Shown here piece after piece: positions 11,191 through 23,552 of a stretch of 64,000 nt of DNA. The DNA is from Nereocystis luetkeana (taxonomy: Eukaryota > Sar > Phaeophyceae > Laminariales > Laminariaceae). A program made the translations under genes and the position numbers. Each line of letters starts with the position of its first letter. Positions within the stretch are counted from its first letter, which is position 1. The stretch spans positions 7,498,988-7,562,987 of the forward strand of contig JARUPZ010000005.1 of assembly GCA_031213475.1 (NCBI GenBank). Direction: 5' to 3'. The notes under the pieces were generated by a model. That model did no database searches. It was not told where the DNA came from and saw only the letters and a program-made list of their open reading frames with translations.

Positions 11191-12959
11191 GCCGGTTACT
11201 GCTGCTGCTGAAGCTGCTGTAGCGCAGGGAGGGATGGCGATAGCAGGGGCACTCTTGCGGACTACTGATACGGCACTGCCGCTGCACGCGAATAGGTAGA
11301 AAGCTGCGTGAGGGAAAACGGGTGTATCTGGTACACACTTACGGCTCACACTGTTATGGAAACAAACAAAGTATTCCAAGGTGCACCACGTACATATAAG
11401 GCACGTCTATACGTACAGTCAGCCGTGAAACACTTCCAATCTACAACAGCAGCAACAGCAGCAGCAGCGGCAGCGGGATGCTGATATTGGTGCGGGGGCT
11501 GGCGGCCGGGTGGGTTGCCGGCATTAAATTGATTGGGGCGGGTGCCCGCCCATTTCCCCTAAGAGAATTGAGTTTTGCCATCCTGCTGCCATCCCGCCAT
11601 CCCCTTGAGACGAAAAAAAAAGGTTATAGTGTACGCAAGGGAATTATACTTCAGTCCACATCAGCAGAACCAGGTACGGCAGTATCGATACAAGTAAAAA
11701 AAAAAAGGCAGCATTGCACGCTGCGAGCGCCCGAGAGCCAAAGCAAAGATGCCAGAAGGCATGCATGCCAAGCACAAAAAAAAATAAAAAACGTGCGTTG
11801 CCAAGAGTGTAGGGCCGAGTGTTCCACACGAAAAAAGAAACAAGCATCAATACTCAATAGTTTTGGCGTCATTCAAGGCAAAATCAGGGCAAATTTGGTG
11901 TGTCTTTCCAAGGGGTAAAAAGTGCTGTCTCCTGACACATTTGCCGGGAGACGCCGGTCACCAGCCAGCCCCGACTCTCGGCCTCGCCCCTCTACCCCCG
12001 CAGGCCGGTCTGCTTATTGTGTGCGTGGCCGACGCTGCTGAATTTTCGCCATCCATTTTCTCCGACGTGCGTTTCACAATTCAATCTCCGACCGCACACA
12101 AAACATGCCCATGGAAGGAAGAAAATACCCTTTTGGGACCCGGGAAGAGAAGCGACGAACACTGCTGTGTCGGGTGCGGTGGCGGACATCGACATCGGAA
12201 ATCGAGCTCGACACGACACCGATATACAAACACGCAGAAGGACCACAGTACGTTGATCGATACGATTTTGATTTTTTTCCGATTTTTTGTATCAGGTACA
12301 TCCGAAGCTTCCGTTCCTCAGCGTTGACACCGAAAGACACGGGAATAAACGATATACCACCTGGGGGGTGGAGGGCAAAACATGTTAGATATATCGATAA
12401 TTTTTTCCAAACGATATCCAACACTATCGTAATGGTCAGGAGCAGGCGTATCAGCCTTCAAATGGGAGCACCAAGAAACATGGGCAACTGCTGGTAGTAG
12501 CATATACCTGGTACCTGGTACGTACCGAGGTATCATGCTGCGTGCGGGTCAGCGATTTCCTCGCATTGTATATACCTGGTACACGCATACCTGGTATACA
12601 GCAGGTTTACGGTGTTTGCAAAGGGTTTTGGTTGGAACCGATTTGGTTGGGTTTCTTATGGTCTGTTTCCCACACAAAAATTGACCCTAACCCATGAGAC
12701 CTTCCTAAAAGATGAAAACCCAACCCGAGCATAGTTGAGCGAAGAGTGGCCAAATACCATTTCCAACCTGATCATTCTTGGGTTTACAGTACGCACGTAG
12801 GAAGGTTCCATGGCTTAGAGGTCATTCGTTTACACCTGGGAGGAAACAGACCACGAACAGACCCAACCAACTTGGTTCCAACCAAAGTCTTCGCCAGCAC
12901 CCAACAGTATTGGTGGGAGCTCGGGCACCCGCCCCGCCCCGATTGCTTCGTGCGACCAA

Positions 12960-13265
12960 TCCTTCGCAGCTCGGACAGATCATCCGCAGATCACACCCAC
13001 AGTTCATGATCTAGGCCATTCAAGGCAGGCAGATAATCTATTCCCGATCTTGTACGTAGATGTATGGTCTAGCTCATTTTGCCGGGTGGGATCCGTAATA
13101 TCTTCATGATCTACTGATCTATCTGTAACATGTTTCCTGTGTTGCATCTGTCCTATGCGGCAGATCCGGCACAACCTCTCACAACGGCGGGAGGCGAGGC
13201 ACTAGATGATCTATCTGTCGATAGATACATCATGATCTGTACGAGCTGTGCAATCTGTCGACAAG
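12960..13265. repeat. GATCTATCTG-type degenerate repeat
   Basis: Repeated AGATCATCCGCAGATCA, GATCTACTGATCTATCTG and related words resemble the arms of element F (30131). No terminal repeats recognised. Confidence 0.5.
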
Positions 13266-14147
13266 GTTTCCCGTTGAAGTCCCAAAAGGGATACGCATAT
13301 AGACACAAACCGGCTGCGGGCCGTGGACTGGACTTCGTCCGGCGACATCAAATTTGCTGAGATTGCCGGGTGGATCTTCCGCCTCTCTTACTCGTAGATG
13401 GATCGTTGCTTTGGCAAATCCGCTCTGCGAGACACCGTGGGTATGTACGAGCCCCTTTCGAGCCCTCGAGGCCGGCGTCGTCAACGGTATAAACCCTCGT
13501 ACGAGTATATATGTTGTACGTGGTAGTTATGCTTCACACCCCTACATGTCTTGAAACAGTGCTACCATATAATTAACCCTCTTTGCCAACAACTGCAGTA
13601 TTAATAGCAGTAGCAGTAGCAGTAGCAGTAGCCACGTACTCCCAGGTATAATATATGGCAGCAACCAACATTGCACGAACGGAACCTGCTCCGTCAGCAG
13701 CGGACCACTGCTGTTGACAGGGAGCCTCCCCCGGTCATACCTCCAATACGGCAACCTCCGTATCAGCCATGTTGGAATTCATACTGGTATATTAATAGCA
13801 TGGTACGAGGATGAAGGTTGTTGCTGTATGTAGGCTGCTGTAGACTACACCGGACGGTACGCACGTATAGGCAGTTAAGGGCTGCCTACTATCAAAAGGT
13901 ATATTTCCTAACTTGTTCCCCGGCATACTGCGAGTACCCGAGGTATCCGCACCGCAATCGCAATGTGTGGCACTGTGTGTAGTATCACATCTAAACCCGA
14001 AATGCTGCGAGCACACGAAGTACCTGCAGAATTGTGTCTCGAAAATACCACCTGCTATATACCCGTGGTGCCATTAAAATAGTCACAGGTACTCAGAGCA
14101 TCTGCTGTGTTGATTAATTCATTAATTCTTACACCGCGCCCACGGTT

Positions 14148-14280
14148 TCGAGGACAAGCTACTTGGAATTCAGAATGGGACCCCTTTTTTGCTTACATAC
14201 CGCCGTCTCGTTTCGGGGGAAAACCGGTCAAATTACGAGCAGTTTGTCCCAAAAACGGGACTGCAGTATATACTAAAAAT
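14148..14280. mobile_element. Element C-like, decayed
   Basis: Contains TTTGTCCCAAAAACGGGACT and a diverged left arm, preceded by a related motif (TTTCGAGGACAAGCTACTTG) that recurs at 38360. Confidence 0.55.
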
Positions 14281-14805
14281 GGTTGAGGGCAAAATCGATA
14301 AGCCACGCCGTGTCTCTTTCGTCACACTTAAGTGCAGGGCTTAAGAGGTTGCTTGGTGTTTGGGTGCGCACTATATATTGCATCGGCATAGTACATACCT
14401 GGTATGACATACGATGACCATCTTGCCCTTCATTTGCAGTATGGTTTAGTATACGGTACATTGTCCTATTTACAACCAGGTACTCGTATTTGGTGCCAGA
14501 TACGCACCTGGTATCCGGTACCAGGTACCAGGTATGTGCCTGTACAACGGCAATGAGTAGATCAGCTGTACATATGTACGTACTCGCACCTGTACCCGTA
14601 AAGAGAACGCTGGTGTACCCGTGGTACTGCTGCTGCTGCTGCTGCTGCTGCTGTACGAGTCCATCAAGAAGTCTGTATGACTGACTCGAGTAGGTTGAGG
14701 TTAGGTTTGCTGTCTTGCTGTCCCGTATTTATTAGTCTACTATTAATAGTCATCACTATCGTATTATATTCGATAAATATAACCTTAGGTAGAAGTGTGT
14801 CGTTC

Positions 14806-15681
14806 TCACTTGTGCTCCTTGGTACCGCCCTTGCCGCCTGCGCTCATCGCCCCGGCCCTAGCCACCATGTTCTCGATCTGCTGCTTCTTTAGCAATTGGA
14901 GGATATCCGCCCCGTTCGTCACCGCGCTGCTGAGCGTAGCAGAGCCAGACCCTGCACCACCATCGACCCCAACACCTCCACCCCCTTCCTCGCTCCCAGC
15001 AGCAGCAGCTGCTGCTGCTGTTTCTCCCCCACCGCCGGCGACCTGTTGTCGGCCAGCTTGGTCCCCGTCGCCATCTCCGCGAGCTGCACCCTTTCCGTCC
15101 TGCCCTTGCCCAGCTGATCCTGTTCCTGCGGCTGCTCCTGCTGCTGCCATTGCTGCTGTTGTAGCTGTTGTTGTTGCTGGCGATAATGACCCGTTCAGAG
15201 TTTTGCTAGAGCTCCCGCCTGCTTCTGCTTCGGCCGCACCCCCCTTGCCCGCGGCGGCCGCCGCCGCCGCCGCCGCCGCCGCAGCTGTCGCTGCTGCTGC
15301 CTTCTTCTTGTTCTTTTTCTTTTTGTTATTGATACTGCTGCTGCTGCTGCTGCTGCTAGTGTTGCTGCTGTTGTTGTTCGCACCGTTAGATGCTTTGGGG
15401 TCCGAGGCAGCACCACCAGCAGCGGTAGAACTGGTTGCATCGGCGGAGGCGGCGGCAGCGCTGGTGGTGGCAGCACCGGCGGCGGCAGCGGCAGCCCCAC
15501 GGTTATCCGTCGCTCCGACCTCTGTGCTGGCTCCGGTACCACCAGCCGGAGAAGGGTCCTCCCCGTTGCTCTCCCCCGCGGACGGCGAGCTTGCTCGAGG
15601 CGGTTGCTCGGCAGAACCCTCGGCGATGGCAGCGGCCGCCTTTTTATTCTCTATCAAGGACGCCATCGCTGCGTACGACTG
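14806..15681 (-). CDS. Low-complexity Ala/Ser/Gly/Lys-rich protein, C-terminal exon or whole gene
   Basis: An 876-bp open frame ending in TGA at 14806-14808. An acceptor CCACAG|CAG lies at its start, and the first in-frame Met (MASLIENKKAAAAIAEGSAE) is at 15666 in a GCAGCGATGG context. The chain has Ala runs, an octa-Ser followed by INN and a Lys-rich KKKKNKKK segment near the middle, then GDGDGDQAGR. It ends with the only ordered-looking part, ILQLLKKQQIENMVARAGAM, plus GGKGGTKEHK, a likely short amphipathic helix. The basic patch would suit a nuclear or nucleic-acid-associated protein, but this is inference. No family recognised. The frame continues upstream to 16020 without convincing protein character. 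Triplet expansions shape much of the chain. Confidence 0.6.
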   Translation of the reverse strand, partial: QSYAAMASLIENKKAAAAIAEGSAEQPPRASSPSAGESNGEDPSPAGGTGASTEVGATDNRGAAAAAAGAATTSAAAASADATSSTAAGGAASDPKASNGANNNSSNTSSSSSSSSINNKKKKNKKKAAAATAAAAAAAAAAAAGKGGAAEAEAGGSSSKTLNGSLSPATTTATTAAMAAAGAAAGTGSAGQGQDGKGAARGDGDGDQAGRQQVAGGGGETAAAAAAAGSEEGGGGVGVDGGAGSGSATLSSAVTNGADILQLLKKQQIENMVARAGAMSAGGKGGTKEHK

Positions 15682-18203
15682 CTGTGGTGGGTCACACACA
15701 CAGGTGGATGCGTGAGGCCAGGGTGCCGGTGCCACCTCCCAGGACGTCAATTCATCCCTGTGAAATAACGCCTTTGCAAGCGTTATGAAAACTGGCAGTC
15801 TCACGTCTTGGGTCTCCCTAGAATTTTCTGTTGGGAATGCTGTATACCGGTAAGCGGCCGGCCTGGGATTAGAGGCTAACCATTGTTGTGCCACACGGAT
15901 CCAGCACCCTTGACGGCCTTTGTGAGGTTTTGGCTCATCAGCCGCCCCTGGCAACCTGTCAAGCATTTGGTCCCTGCAGACAAGACCATCAATCTTTCCG
16001 ATTTGAACCCGCAGTCTCAAAATGTCGATTGCACCTGCTCCAGCCGCTGCTGCTGCTGCTGCTGCTCATCGCGACGGCCAGGCTCAGGGCGATGTCACTT
16101 TGTTCCACTTTCCGGGAATACTAGGTGCTATGGGGTGGGGATGGCTGCACCCGAGGTGAGCGTGTCGGTGGGATACCCTCTCCTCTTTTCGATTTTGGTA
16201 AGGGGCGAGTTAGCTCGAAGAATGTGTCGCGGCCGCTGCTGCTGTGCTGCTCTGCAACACCTTGGCACATCGCAGTGCGTCCCTGACAGTCTACCTAAAA
16301 CACTCAAGTAATCGCTTGCTGTGCACAGGAGTATTCGCTGCTGTGTTATGTACTCGCTGGGAAAGGGAGTCGCATGCCAGGTATACTTCGAAGTATGATT
16401 TACGCATGGGGGGGGGTATTGTTGCGGGTGGTTATGCCCCCTGCTACGTCCCGTGTGTGTCAGCCGCAAGCTCAACAAGACCGCTCTGCTACCTCTTGCC
16501 GCGTCAGGGACTCCTCTTGCTTGCTTGCTTCCGCTGTACTTGTGTTCGAGGGCATCATATACCCGTATCTTGTGATCCTGCGTCATATGCAGAGATGTGA
16601 CGGACGGTGTTGTTATGGTTTGACCCCGAGAGCTTTACCAGTATGTCTCTCTCCGTGTCTTCCGTCTCTGCCCCCTCTACTGTAGAGCTACACCCACCCG
16701 CACAGCAACAACTGCAGTGGCAGTTGAAACAGTTTAGTTGGGAAACGTCAACCAACTGCTGTAACTTCGCAGCACATACTCGTACTTATATTTGATGTAT
16801 TTCTCTTGGTCACTTCCAATATGTTCAACATTTTCATACCGTGACGTTCGCAGTCGCTTGCTGCTGCCGCCCCTCGTATTAACTGTATCACAGCCTTGTG
16901 CTGCTGCTGCTGCTTGGATAATCATACCTTGTTCCGCTGTACCTTGTTCTCCGAGCTCCAATCCTGCCGTCCCGGAACAAACAAACAAAATGTCCCGGAG
17001 ACTCGTACTTTGCATATCATGCTCATTTTTTTTTGTCTTGTATGTCATGCCGAAGTGGGGTACTACCGGTGTTGCTGTATACCAGTACTGCTGTACTCCT
17101 GTATACTTACGCATTTGCTTCAACAAACACTCGTTTACTCGCATGTACCCCAGTTTTACAGCAGTATATTATACCTACTGCTGTCAGGCAGACAGCAGTA
17201 TTCAATAGTATTAACAAACTAGTAGTACGTACAGCAGTAGTGGCATTACCAACTGCTGTTGTTTTCCCAGGTACTTGTATGGGTACACAGATATCTGGTA
17301 TTAATTTCCCAGGTACTTGTATGGGTACACATATATCAGGTATTAATAGTAGAGTAACACCACTCAGTACGTCCGTACGCTATCATACCTGTTGTACGAG
17401 TATCCCAGCTTATCTTAATCGCACCGGGTGCCCAAGGGTACATCAAGGTGAATAATACGTACCGGCACGTACCTGATGACACCCATGTATAAGCGACAAC
17501 GCCTCGTACTTACAGCAGTATAGTTACAGCTGTGTACCAGGTAGTACCCAGTAAGTACTCGTAGCAGTCACCACCTTTAAAACTTCCATCGTCTCTGTCT
17601 TCCGATGCGGTGATGAGCTTGCAGGATACGATACTCCCCATGGTACGATGGTACGGGTATGTCGAATACTGCTGCTGCTCTACGAGTACTATTATAGTCT
17701 GTTCTTTATACTGCTGTAGGATTGGAACTCCGTACTCGTATAATGATATGGACTACCAGGTATTATTATTAATAATACGAGTACGTAATGCTTGTATAAT
17801 AGTATGTCTCTATTATTATTAATATGAACAACCGGTACATACTAATAATACACGTCTATGCTCGTATGACTTTTTTTCTGCCGTATTTAGTATCCAGTAT
17901 CCAGCCCCTGACCCCTCCCTTTGACCCCCTGTGTGATAGCGGCCAACACAATGGTTGATAGACTTTGGTGCTGCCAACCATGGCTCTACGAGCAGCGGGA
18001 GTGAGCGCCCAGCAGCAGTACTACCTGCACCCGGTAGGTTCATGTCGCGGCCGCGCCGTGCGACTCCTGTCCGTTGTGCGTCGGACACTAACTTTGTACC
18101 AGTATTAATCGCGCAGCAGCAGTGTCTGCTGCTGTAATCGTTCGTCACTTATACAGTATGCCATCGTCAATTTTCCACCTCTGCAGCCCCAAGAGGGTCT
18201 CTA

Positions 18204-18298
18204 GCCTTTTAGAACCGCAGTCCCGTTGTGGGGACAAACCAGTCAAATTCCAAGTACTCTGCCCCCAAAACGGGACTGCGGCTCTAAAGGGGTTAAAC
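18204..18298. mobile_element. Element C, copy 2
   Basis: CTTTTAGAACCGCAGTCCCG at the left and CGGGACTGCGGCTCTAAAGG at the right, ending in GGTTAA. Confidence 0.85.
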
Positions 18299-18353
18299 TA
18301 TTATTAATAGTATTAAATATTATTAATAGTAACTGCTGTGCATACGCAGACTA

Positions 18354-18606
18354 AGGGTCATTCTTATCGGAGAGTTTTGTTTTCCGTAATTTCGACTTTT
18401 TTTTTCGCGCAATTTTTCAATCATCCATATTTTCCTGATTTTTTTTTTCCGAATGTACATACGTGAAATTTAACGAATTTCTTTTTTTTTCTTCTGGAGA
18501 ATTTCACGAGACAGAACGCCTCCGTATATTGAATACATACCAGGTATATCTAATTATTTCCAAACTTTGAATATCATGGAGAAAAGCTCTCCGATAATAA
18601 TGAGCC
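18354..18606. mobile_element. Element B, copy 1
   Basis: A 253-bp element starting AGGGTCATTCTTATCGGAGA and ending TCTCCGATAATAATGAGCC, flanked on both sides by TA (empty site GAC-TA-ACC). Inverted terminal repeats of about 20 bp, AT-rich core, no coding capacity. Consistent with a Tc1/mariner-type MITE. It carries one internal TACCAGGTA at 18538 that copy 2 lacks. Confidence 0.88.
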
Positions 18607-18826
18607 TAACCGTACGTGGTACGTACCAGGTATAGCGGCATATGATAGCATAGGAAAGGCCCATGCATAGGTGAGAACTACAAGTAAATCTCTTTTGGAA
18701 ATTCGAGGGGAACATTGACGATAAGAAGTGGCGGTTGCAGCGACGGTCACTGCGCGATTGCGGGATGATGATATCATACATGTAACTGCATGTTGCACAG
18801 CACGGGACCAACACGATCCTACTTTT

Positions 18827-18964
18827 TCTATTACGGGGGACCATATTAAATACAAGGTAGAACCTACAACTGTCAGTAGTGCATACAAAAACCTACTGGT
18901 ATATATTTTGCTATCTTTACTAACAGCAGTATTTGGTCCTATTTACTATGGCCCCCCGTAATAC
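18827..18964. mobile_element. Element A, copy 6
   Basis: TATTACGGGGGACCATAT to CTATGGCCCCCCGTAATA. Contains a variant insertion, AAATACAAGGTAGAACC, where the consensus has AAATAGGACC, and a CAACTGTCAGTAG expansion in the core. Confidence 0.85.
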
Positions 18965-19029
18965 TGCTGGCCCCTCGCCCTGTATGCTCGTGGACAATTG
19001 ATCACACTGCAGCAGCAGTTAGCCCTCGT

Positions 19030-19392
19030 ATTATTACGGGGGACCATAGTTAATACCTGGTAGGACCTATGGTATACATAAAACCTATGTATTGAACCAT
19101 TTTTACTAACAATATTTGGTCCTATTAAGGGTCATTCTTATCGGAGAGCTTTTTGTCCATATGTTCGACTTTTTTTTCGCGCAATTTTTCAATCTTCCAT
19201 TTTTTTTTTTTCTTTTTTTTTAAATATTGGAATGTTAACGAACTTGATATTGTTGCTTCTGGAGAATTTCACGAATAGTGACAGAACGCCTCCGTATATC
19301 GATACATATCTCCAATTATTTCCAAACTTTGGAATTTTTGGAAAAAACGCTCTCCGATAAGAATGAGCCTAACTATGGTCCCCCGTAATAAT
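19030..19392. mobile_element. Element A, copy 7, split by element B
   Basis: Left half 19030-19127 and right half 19370-19392 rejoin perfectly (GGTCCTATTA + ACTATGGTCCCCCG) once the 242-bp element B and one TA are removed. The left arm also carries TACCTGGTA at 19054, where other copies have only TA. Confidence 0.92.
19128..19369. mobile_element. Element B, copy 2, inserted in element A
   Basis: A 242-bp copy with the same ends as copy 1, inserted into a TA of element A copy 7 with the TA duplicated. The empty site is known from other A copies, so the target-site duplication is unambiguous. Confidence 0.93.
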
Positions 19393-19478
19393 AGTACTGC
19401 AGTCCCGTTTTGGGAACGAACCACTGCTTCTGCTGTGACTCCAACTGGTTTGCCCCCAAAACGGGACTGCAGCTTTTT
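19393..19478. mobile_element. Element C, copy 3 (ends eroded)
   Basis: CTGCAGTCCCGTTTTGGGAA ... CCCCAAAACGGGACTGCAG, immediately after element A copy 7. Confidence 0.75.
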
Positions 19479-20020
19479 TTGTCTGTTTTGGTCGCTGTGA
19501 TATCTCGGAGTCCCGAAGAAAGGGGGTGAAAACACAAGGACTCACTTTTTGGAGGTCGCTAAGAAAACTGGAATAAGAAATTGTGCTCAGCAGTGGTGAA
19601 CATTGCTACTGTGCACCGAATCCTACTGCTTTACCAGTATATACCAGGTAGTAGACTATTAATAGTATACTACAGCGGTATCGTCAAGGTCGGTGACACG
19701 ATAATGTTTCGAGTACGGCTTGCTCAGAGTAGGCGTGTCTTGTTCGCGGGCTCATACTGTAATCAACTCATATACCTCCTGGTATATATACCTGGTATAT
19801 ATATACCAGGGTACAGCAGTAGTATGCGAGTACGTAAGTAAAAACGTAGCAGTATGAAAGACAAAATCGTACCGTGTGACACTTAAGATAGCACACACCC
19901 TGGGACGAACTGTTCAGATCCGGTTTCCTCTTCAAAACATGGGGGGGGGGGGGGGGGGGGCACACGCGAACGAAAGTGGTGGGTTTCGGAAGATTCCCTC
20001 CAGAAGGTTGCACAGCAGTA

Positions 20021-20131
20021 GTATTACGGGGGGCCATAGTTAATAGGACCAAATATTGTTAGTAAAAATGGTTAAATATATGTTTTTTTATGTATACCAT
20101 AGGTCCTATTAAATATGGTCCCCCGTAATAG
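20021..20131. mobile_element. Element A, copy 8
   Basis: TATTACGGGGGGCCATAG to ATATGGTCCCCCGTAATA, close to consensus. Confidence 0.9.
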
Positions 20132-23100
20132 AGCGCATCGCCCGTCGTATCCAGTACGCCCTCCCTGTTGTCGAGAAACCCAGCTTTCGTCCAGGGGGGG
20201 GGGGTGTTATCTCGCGTGCCATGTTGTACGGCATTGTACGCGTACCAAGTACTCTACCACCCTGGGTGGATTTGTCGGGAGCGTCTTGTATTCATATTAT
20301 TAAGTCCAGGGAATGTTTATGCGCTCCTTGTACTTGCACCCAGAGGTGTGCCAAGTACAGTATGGCATGCCCTAGGGCTCGCGAAACGCTCCAGACAGGG
20401 CGGTGTACGCACGTAGCGTAGTGTTCCAGTACCAGGGAACATATTTCCGCTTCTTGTGGTGTGGCTGGTGCTCTGCCATCGTCATTTTTCTTTCGCCGCT
20501 TCCCACCCCTGCGGCAGGTCCCAAAATGGATCGAAACTTCCACAGACAGCGGCGGCTGCTCCAATTTGTCGTTGTTCTCACATTATGTCATCGCCTTCAA
20601 TCTGCCAAACTGTTGTAGTCCGCGGTGCGAGCATTCCCAGGCTATATCGACGGGTAGAAAGAACGGTGTAATGTGAAGAACACACACACATATACGTGGT
20701 GCGTGAAGGTGCTCTGGTGCTGCTGTGGCCCTCGATATTGTCCGTTCGGACGAAACAACTAACTCCGTGCCCTCGGCCGGAGGCGTTGGTTGCAGACACG
20801 TCTGCTGTCGGTGCTGCTGCTGATATCACTTTACCAGTCTGGTCGTAAATATAAGATACGTTTAGATACCAAAAAAAGATCCGATCGTTCCTTACATCTA
20901 TGGTCACACTGGTACCAGGTGCACACATACCCTAGAATACCGTCTGAAAGCTACTGCGGTAGATACCAGGTACCTGGTTTACAGCGAACAGCAGACACCA
21001 GCAGCAGCAGCAGTAGCATGCGGCTTTCCCGTACCAGAGGCCCCACTTAACAGCTCGGCTCACGGACGGGGCTAGGAACACTTGCAGGTGCCATACTTGT
21101 ATGCTGCGAGAAGCAACAACGACAGCCGTATACAGAGTAACGTAATGTGAGCTGACTGTATTTTGTGACAACTGGTAGCAAGGTTTTTCAGTCGTTCGCC
21201 CGCCATATTACACCCCGTGGGGACACCGGAGACTACAGGGAAATTGTCTGAATCCGGCCAGAACGGAAAGTATGTCTTGTGCGCTGCAGGTCACCCCTTT
21301 CGTATTCCCCGGTACTTCAAAGCAGGTTTATATGATACGTGGGTTCTACCTCTGGTGAAACCGTATAACGCAAAGCAGTACGTGCGTACCGGTATAAGTT
21401 CATCCATTAGTTCCGGCAGACTTACGTAGCAAACAGGCCCCGCCAGTGGGTTTTTTGTTTAAAGCCGATGAAGTTGTGGTCATTTTAGATTTTTTCCCCG
21501 AGTTTTTTTTTTGTCTGGTGTGAGGCGTGGAGAAGACATACCTCGTACAAACGCTGTTCATGCGTACACTCTGCAGGCGCGTACGCACGCGGAACATGTA
21601 TGTGTGATCTCCTTTCCGGTTCCAAGGCTTCTGTTGTGGAGAGCGGCAGGTCAGAGAACACCATCAGAGCGTGCTTACTTACGACAGTAGTCTTCGTATA
21701 GTCTGCAATGGTACCATGCGCGTCGGTACGAGTACCGGCGGGCTCTTGTTGTTGTTGCCTCTACGTGCAGCATCGTCGTCAATAAAGAGCTAAGGGCAGG
21801 AGGAGCAGGAATCCCACATATTGTTCAGCAGCAGCAGCAGCAGGAGGAGTCTACGCATGCAGCCAATCCCGCTTACGATTATATTCATATCCTTACAGCA
21901 GCAGCGGTAGTGATGTTAACACTCCACACCTCGAACGAATCGCCCCCCCCCCCCCCCCCCCCGCGCGCATGATCTACTGCCGCTGTAGAACTTTGAGGGC
22001 AGATAAATGGATTCCCGATCTGATATGACCTACAGCAGACAGTAGCTCATGTTTGCCGGCCGATGTGAGCCGCATGACCTTCAGGAATCTACAGCAGCAG
22101 CACACGTTTCCCCGCGTTGGGTCTCTGCTTATTCAGGTCCCGCACGATACCTCCTATTCACAGGGGCGGCTTATTCATGTCGTGATCTGTTCGAGGCTTT
22201 GCAATATTCCATGTTTTTTTTTTATCACCCCTTCTCTTTACGTGAGAGGACCGCTCCACTGGGCCAGAAAATGCATGCTCGTACCTCTCTGTGCCCACAC
22301 GTAAAGACCGTTTTAATTGAATATTAATGTACAAACGGTCCTAATATATAGGGACAGTGGTACACAATATCGGCCCTCTTGCACGTAATAAACCTGAAAT
22401 TCGACTGCTGTATAATAGGCTGAAGGCTGCAGGCTGGATCCCTATTCTCGCCGAGCGAGACCCTGGATAGGGGAGATTATTTTACGATTTTCCTATACAT
22501 AGACCAGCGAATGCCTACGAGGCTATATATACTTCCGTGTTTTCTTTTTTTTCTTGTTCTAGACTAGATTTCTTTGAAAGTGTTTTCTTTTTTGCTATAA
22601 ATTGAGGGCCGACACTGCTGTACCGGTACTACTATTAATTGTAGTAGATGGTAGTACAAACAGCAGCAGCTTCGAAATGCTGTTGTTTATAAAAACATCT
22701 TGCAAGTTGACCATTTTTCTACCGATTACCAGGTACGTGATCGATTGACCACTAAAATTGCAACTCAAGTAACGGCAGGTGTTGCTCGTTTTTGTTGCTT
22801 GCGTGAGAGGCGTGGGGAGCAGTTACAGCTTACAGCAGTTGGGTAAACGCGGTACGGTACAGCAGCCGTGCATACCGGGTATATATACATGCCGCCCCTC
22901 TCGTAAGATGGTGCAACCCGCAAAAGGAGTGACCGTTGAGAGTTGGAAAACACAGAGAAAAAAGCGCCCGGCCCGGGCGCCGCGCCGCGCTGCGCTGCGC
23001 AATCGGGCGACGTCCGAAGACACCACCGCGAAGGCCAGACCGCTTGGCAGCAGGAGATACCAGAAAGTGAAAGTATTACATACGAGAACCAATAGTGAGA

Positions 23101-23465
23101 AATATGTGTTTTTCCGCTCGCCAACCATAAATAAGAAAGTCAGCCCGAGCCTGATCCCAGGTTTCTTGCGAGAGGACACCGGTACACGTGCTGCTGTGAG
23201 TGTTCACCGTTCTCATGTATACCTCACCGCCGAAATTTCGGTCCGCAGGCAAATGGGACAGGCCCCGATAGCTCTGGAGCTGGAAGAAGTACCTCAAGAA
23301 AATACTCGTATTAATAGTACAAATAGCGCCTCGGTATGTGCTCGGTCTTACACGCGCGCGCGCGCTATTTTAGAGCAATCCATTCGTTGAATTCGTTGAA
23401 GATACTGCTGCTGTATGCAACACTTTGCGCTCACATGCGGTTCTTAGCCCTTCCATTAATCGTAG

Positions 23466-23552
23466 TGTCTGCAGTCCCGTTCTGGGGATAAACCACTCAT
23501 ATTCCATGTAGGTTGTCCCCAGAATGGGCCTGCCGTCTTGAAAGGGTTAAAA
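23466..23552. mobile_element. Element C, copy 4
   Basis: CTGCAGTCCCGTTCTGGGGA ... TCCCCAGAATGGGCCTGCCG, ending in AAAGGGTTAA. The change of A to G in the left arm (TTCTGG) is matched in the right arm (CCAGAA). Confidence 0.8.

Larger units (their letters stand above)
5172..14805. other. Gene-poor interval upstream of NMT
   Basis: No exon here could be supported by a protein family or by consistent splice phases. It holds element A copies 4 and 5, element C copy 1, element E, the 60-bp tandem units, an (ATC)n run at 6704-6744, a (GGC)n run at 11150-11188, (GCAGTA)n at 13605-13632, (TGC)n at 14629-14655 and many TACCWGGTA sites. The missing NMT N-terminal exon should lie here if it is not unusually distant. 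Confidence 0.6.

Noticed and set aside
22779..23390. 203-codon plus-strand frame
   Set aside because: Arg-rich, no motif, no splice sites consistent with a neighbour, and it overlaps CAG and TACCWGGTA sites; long enough to be chance in this composition.
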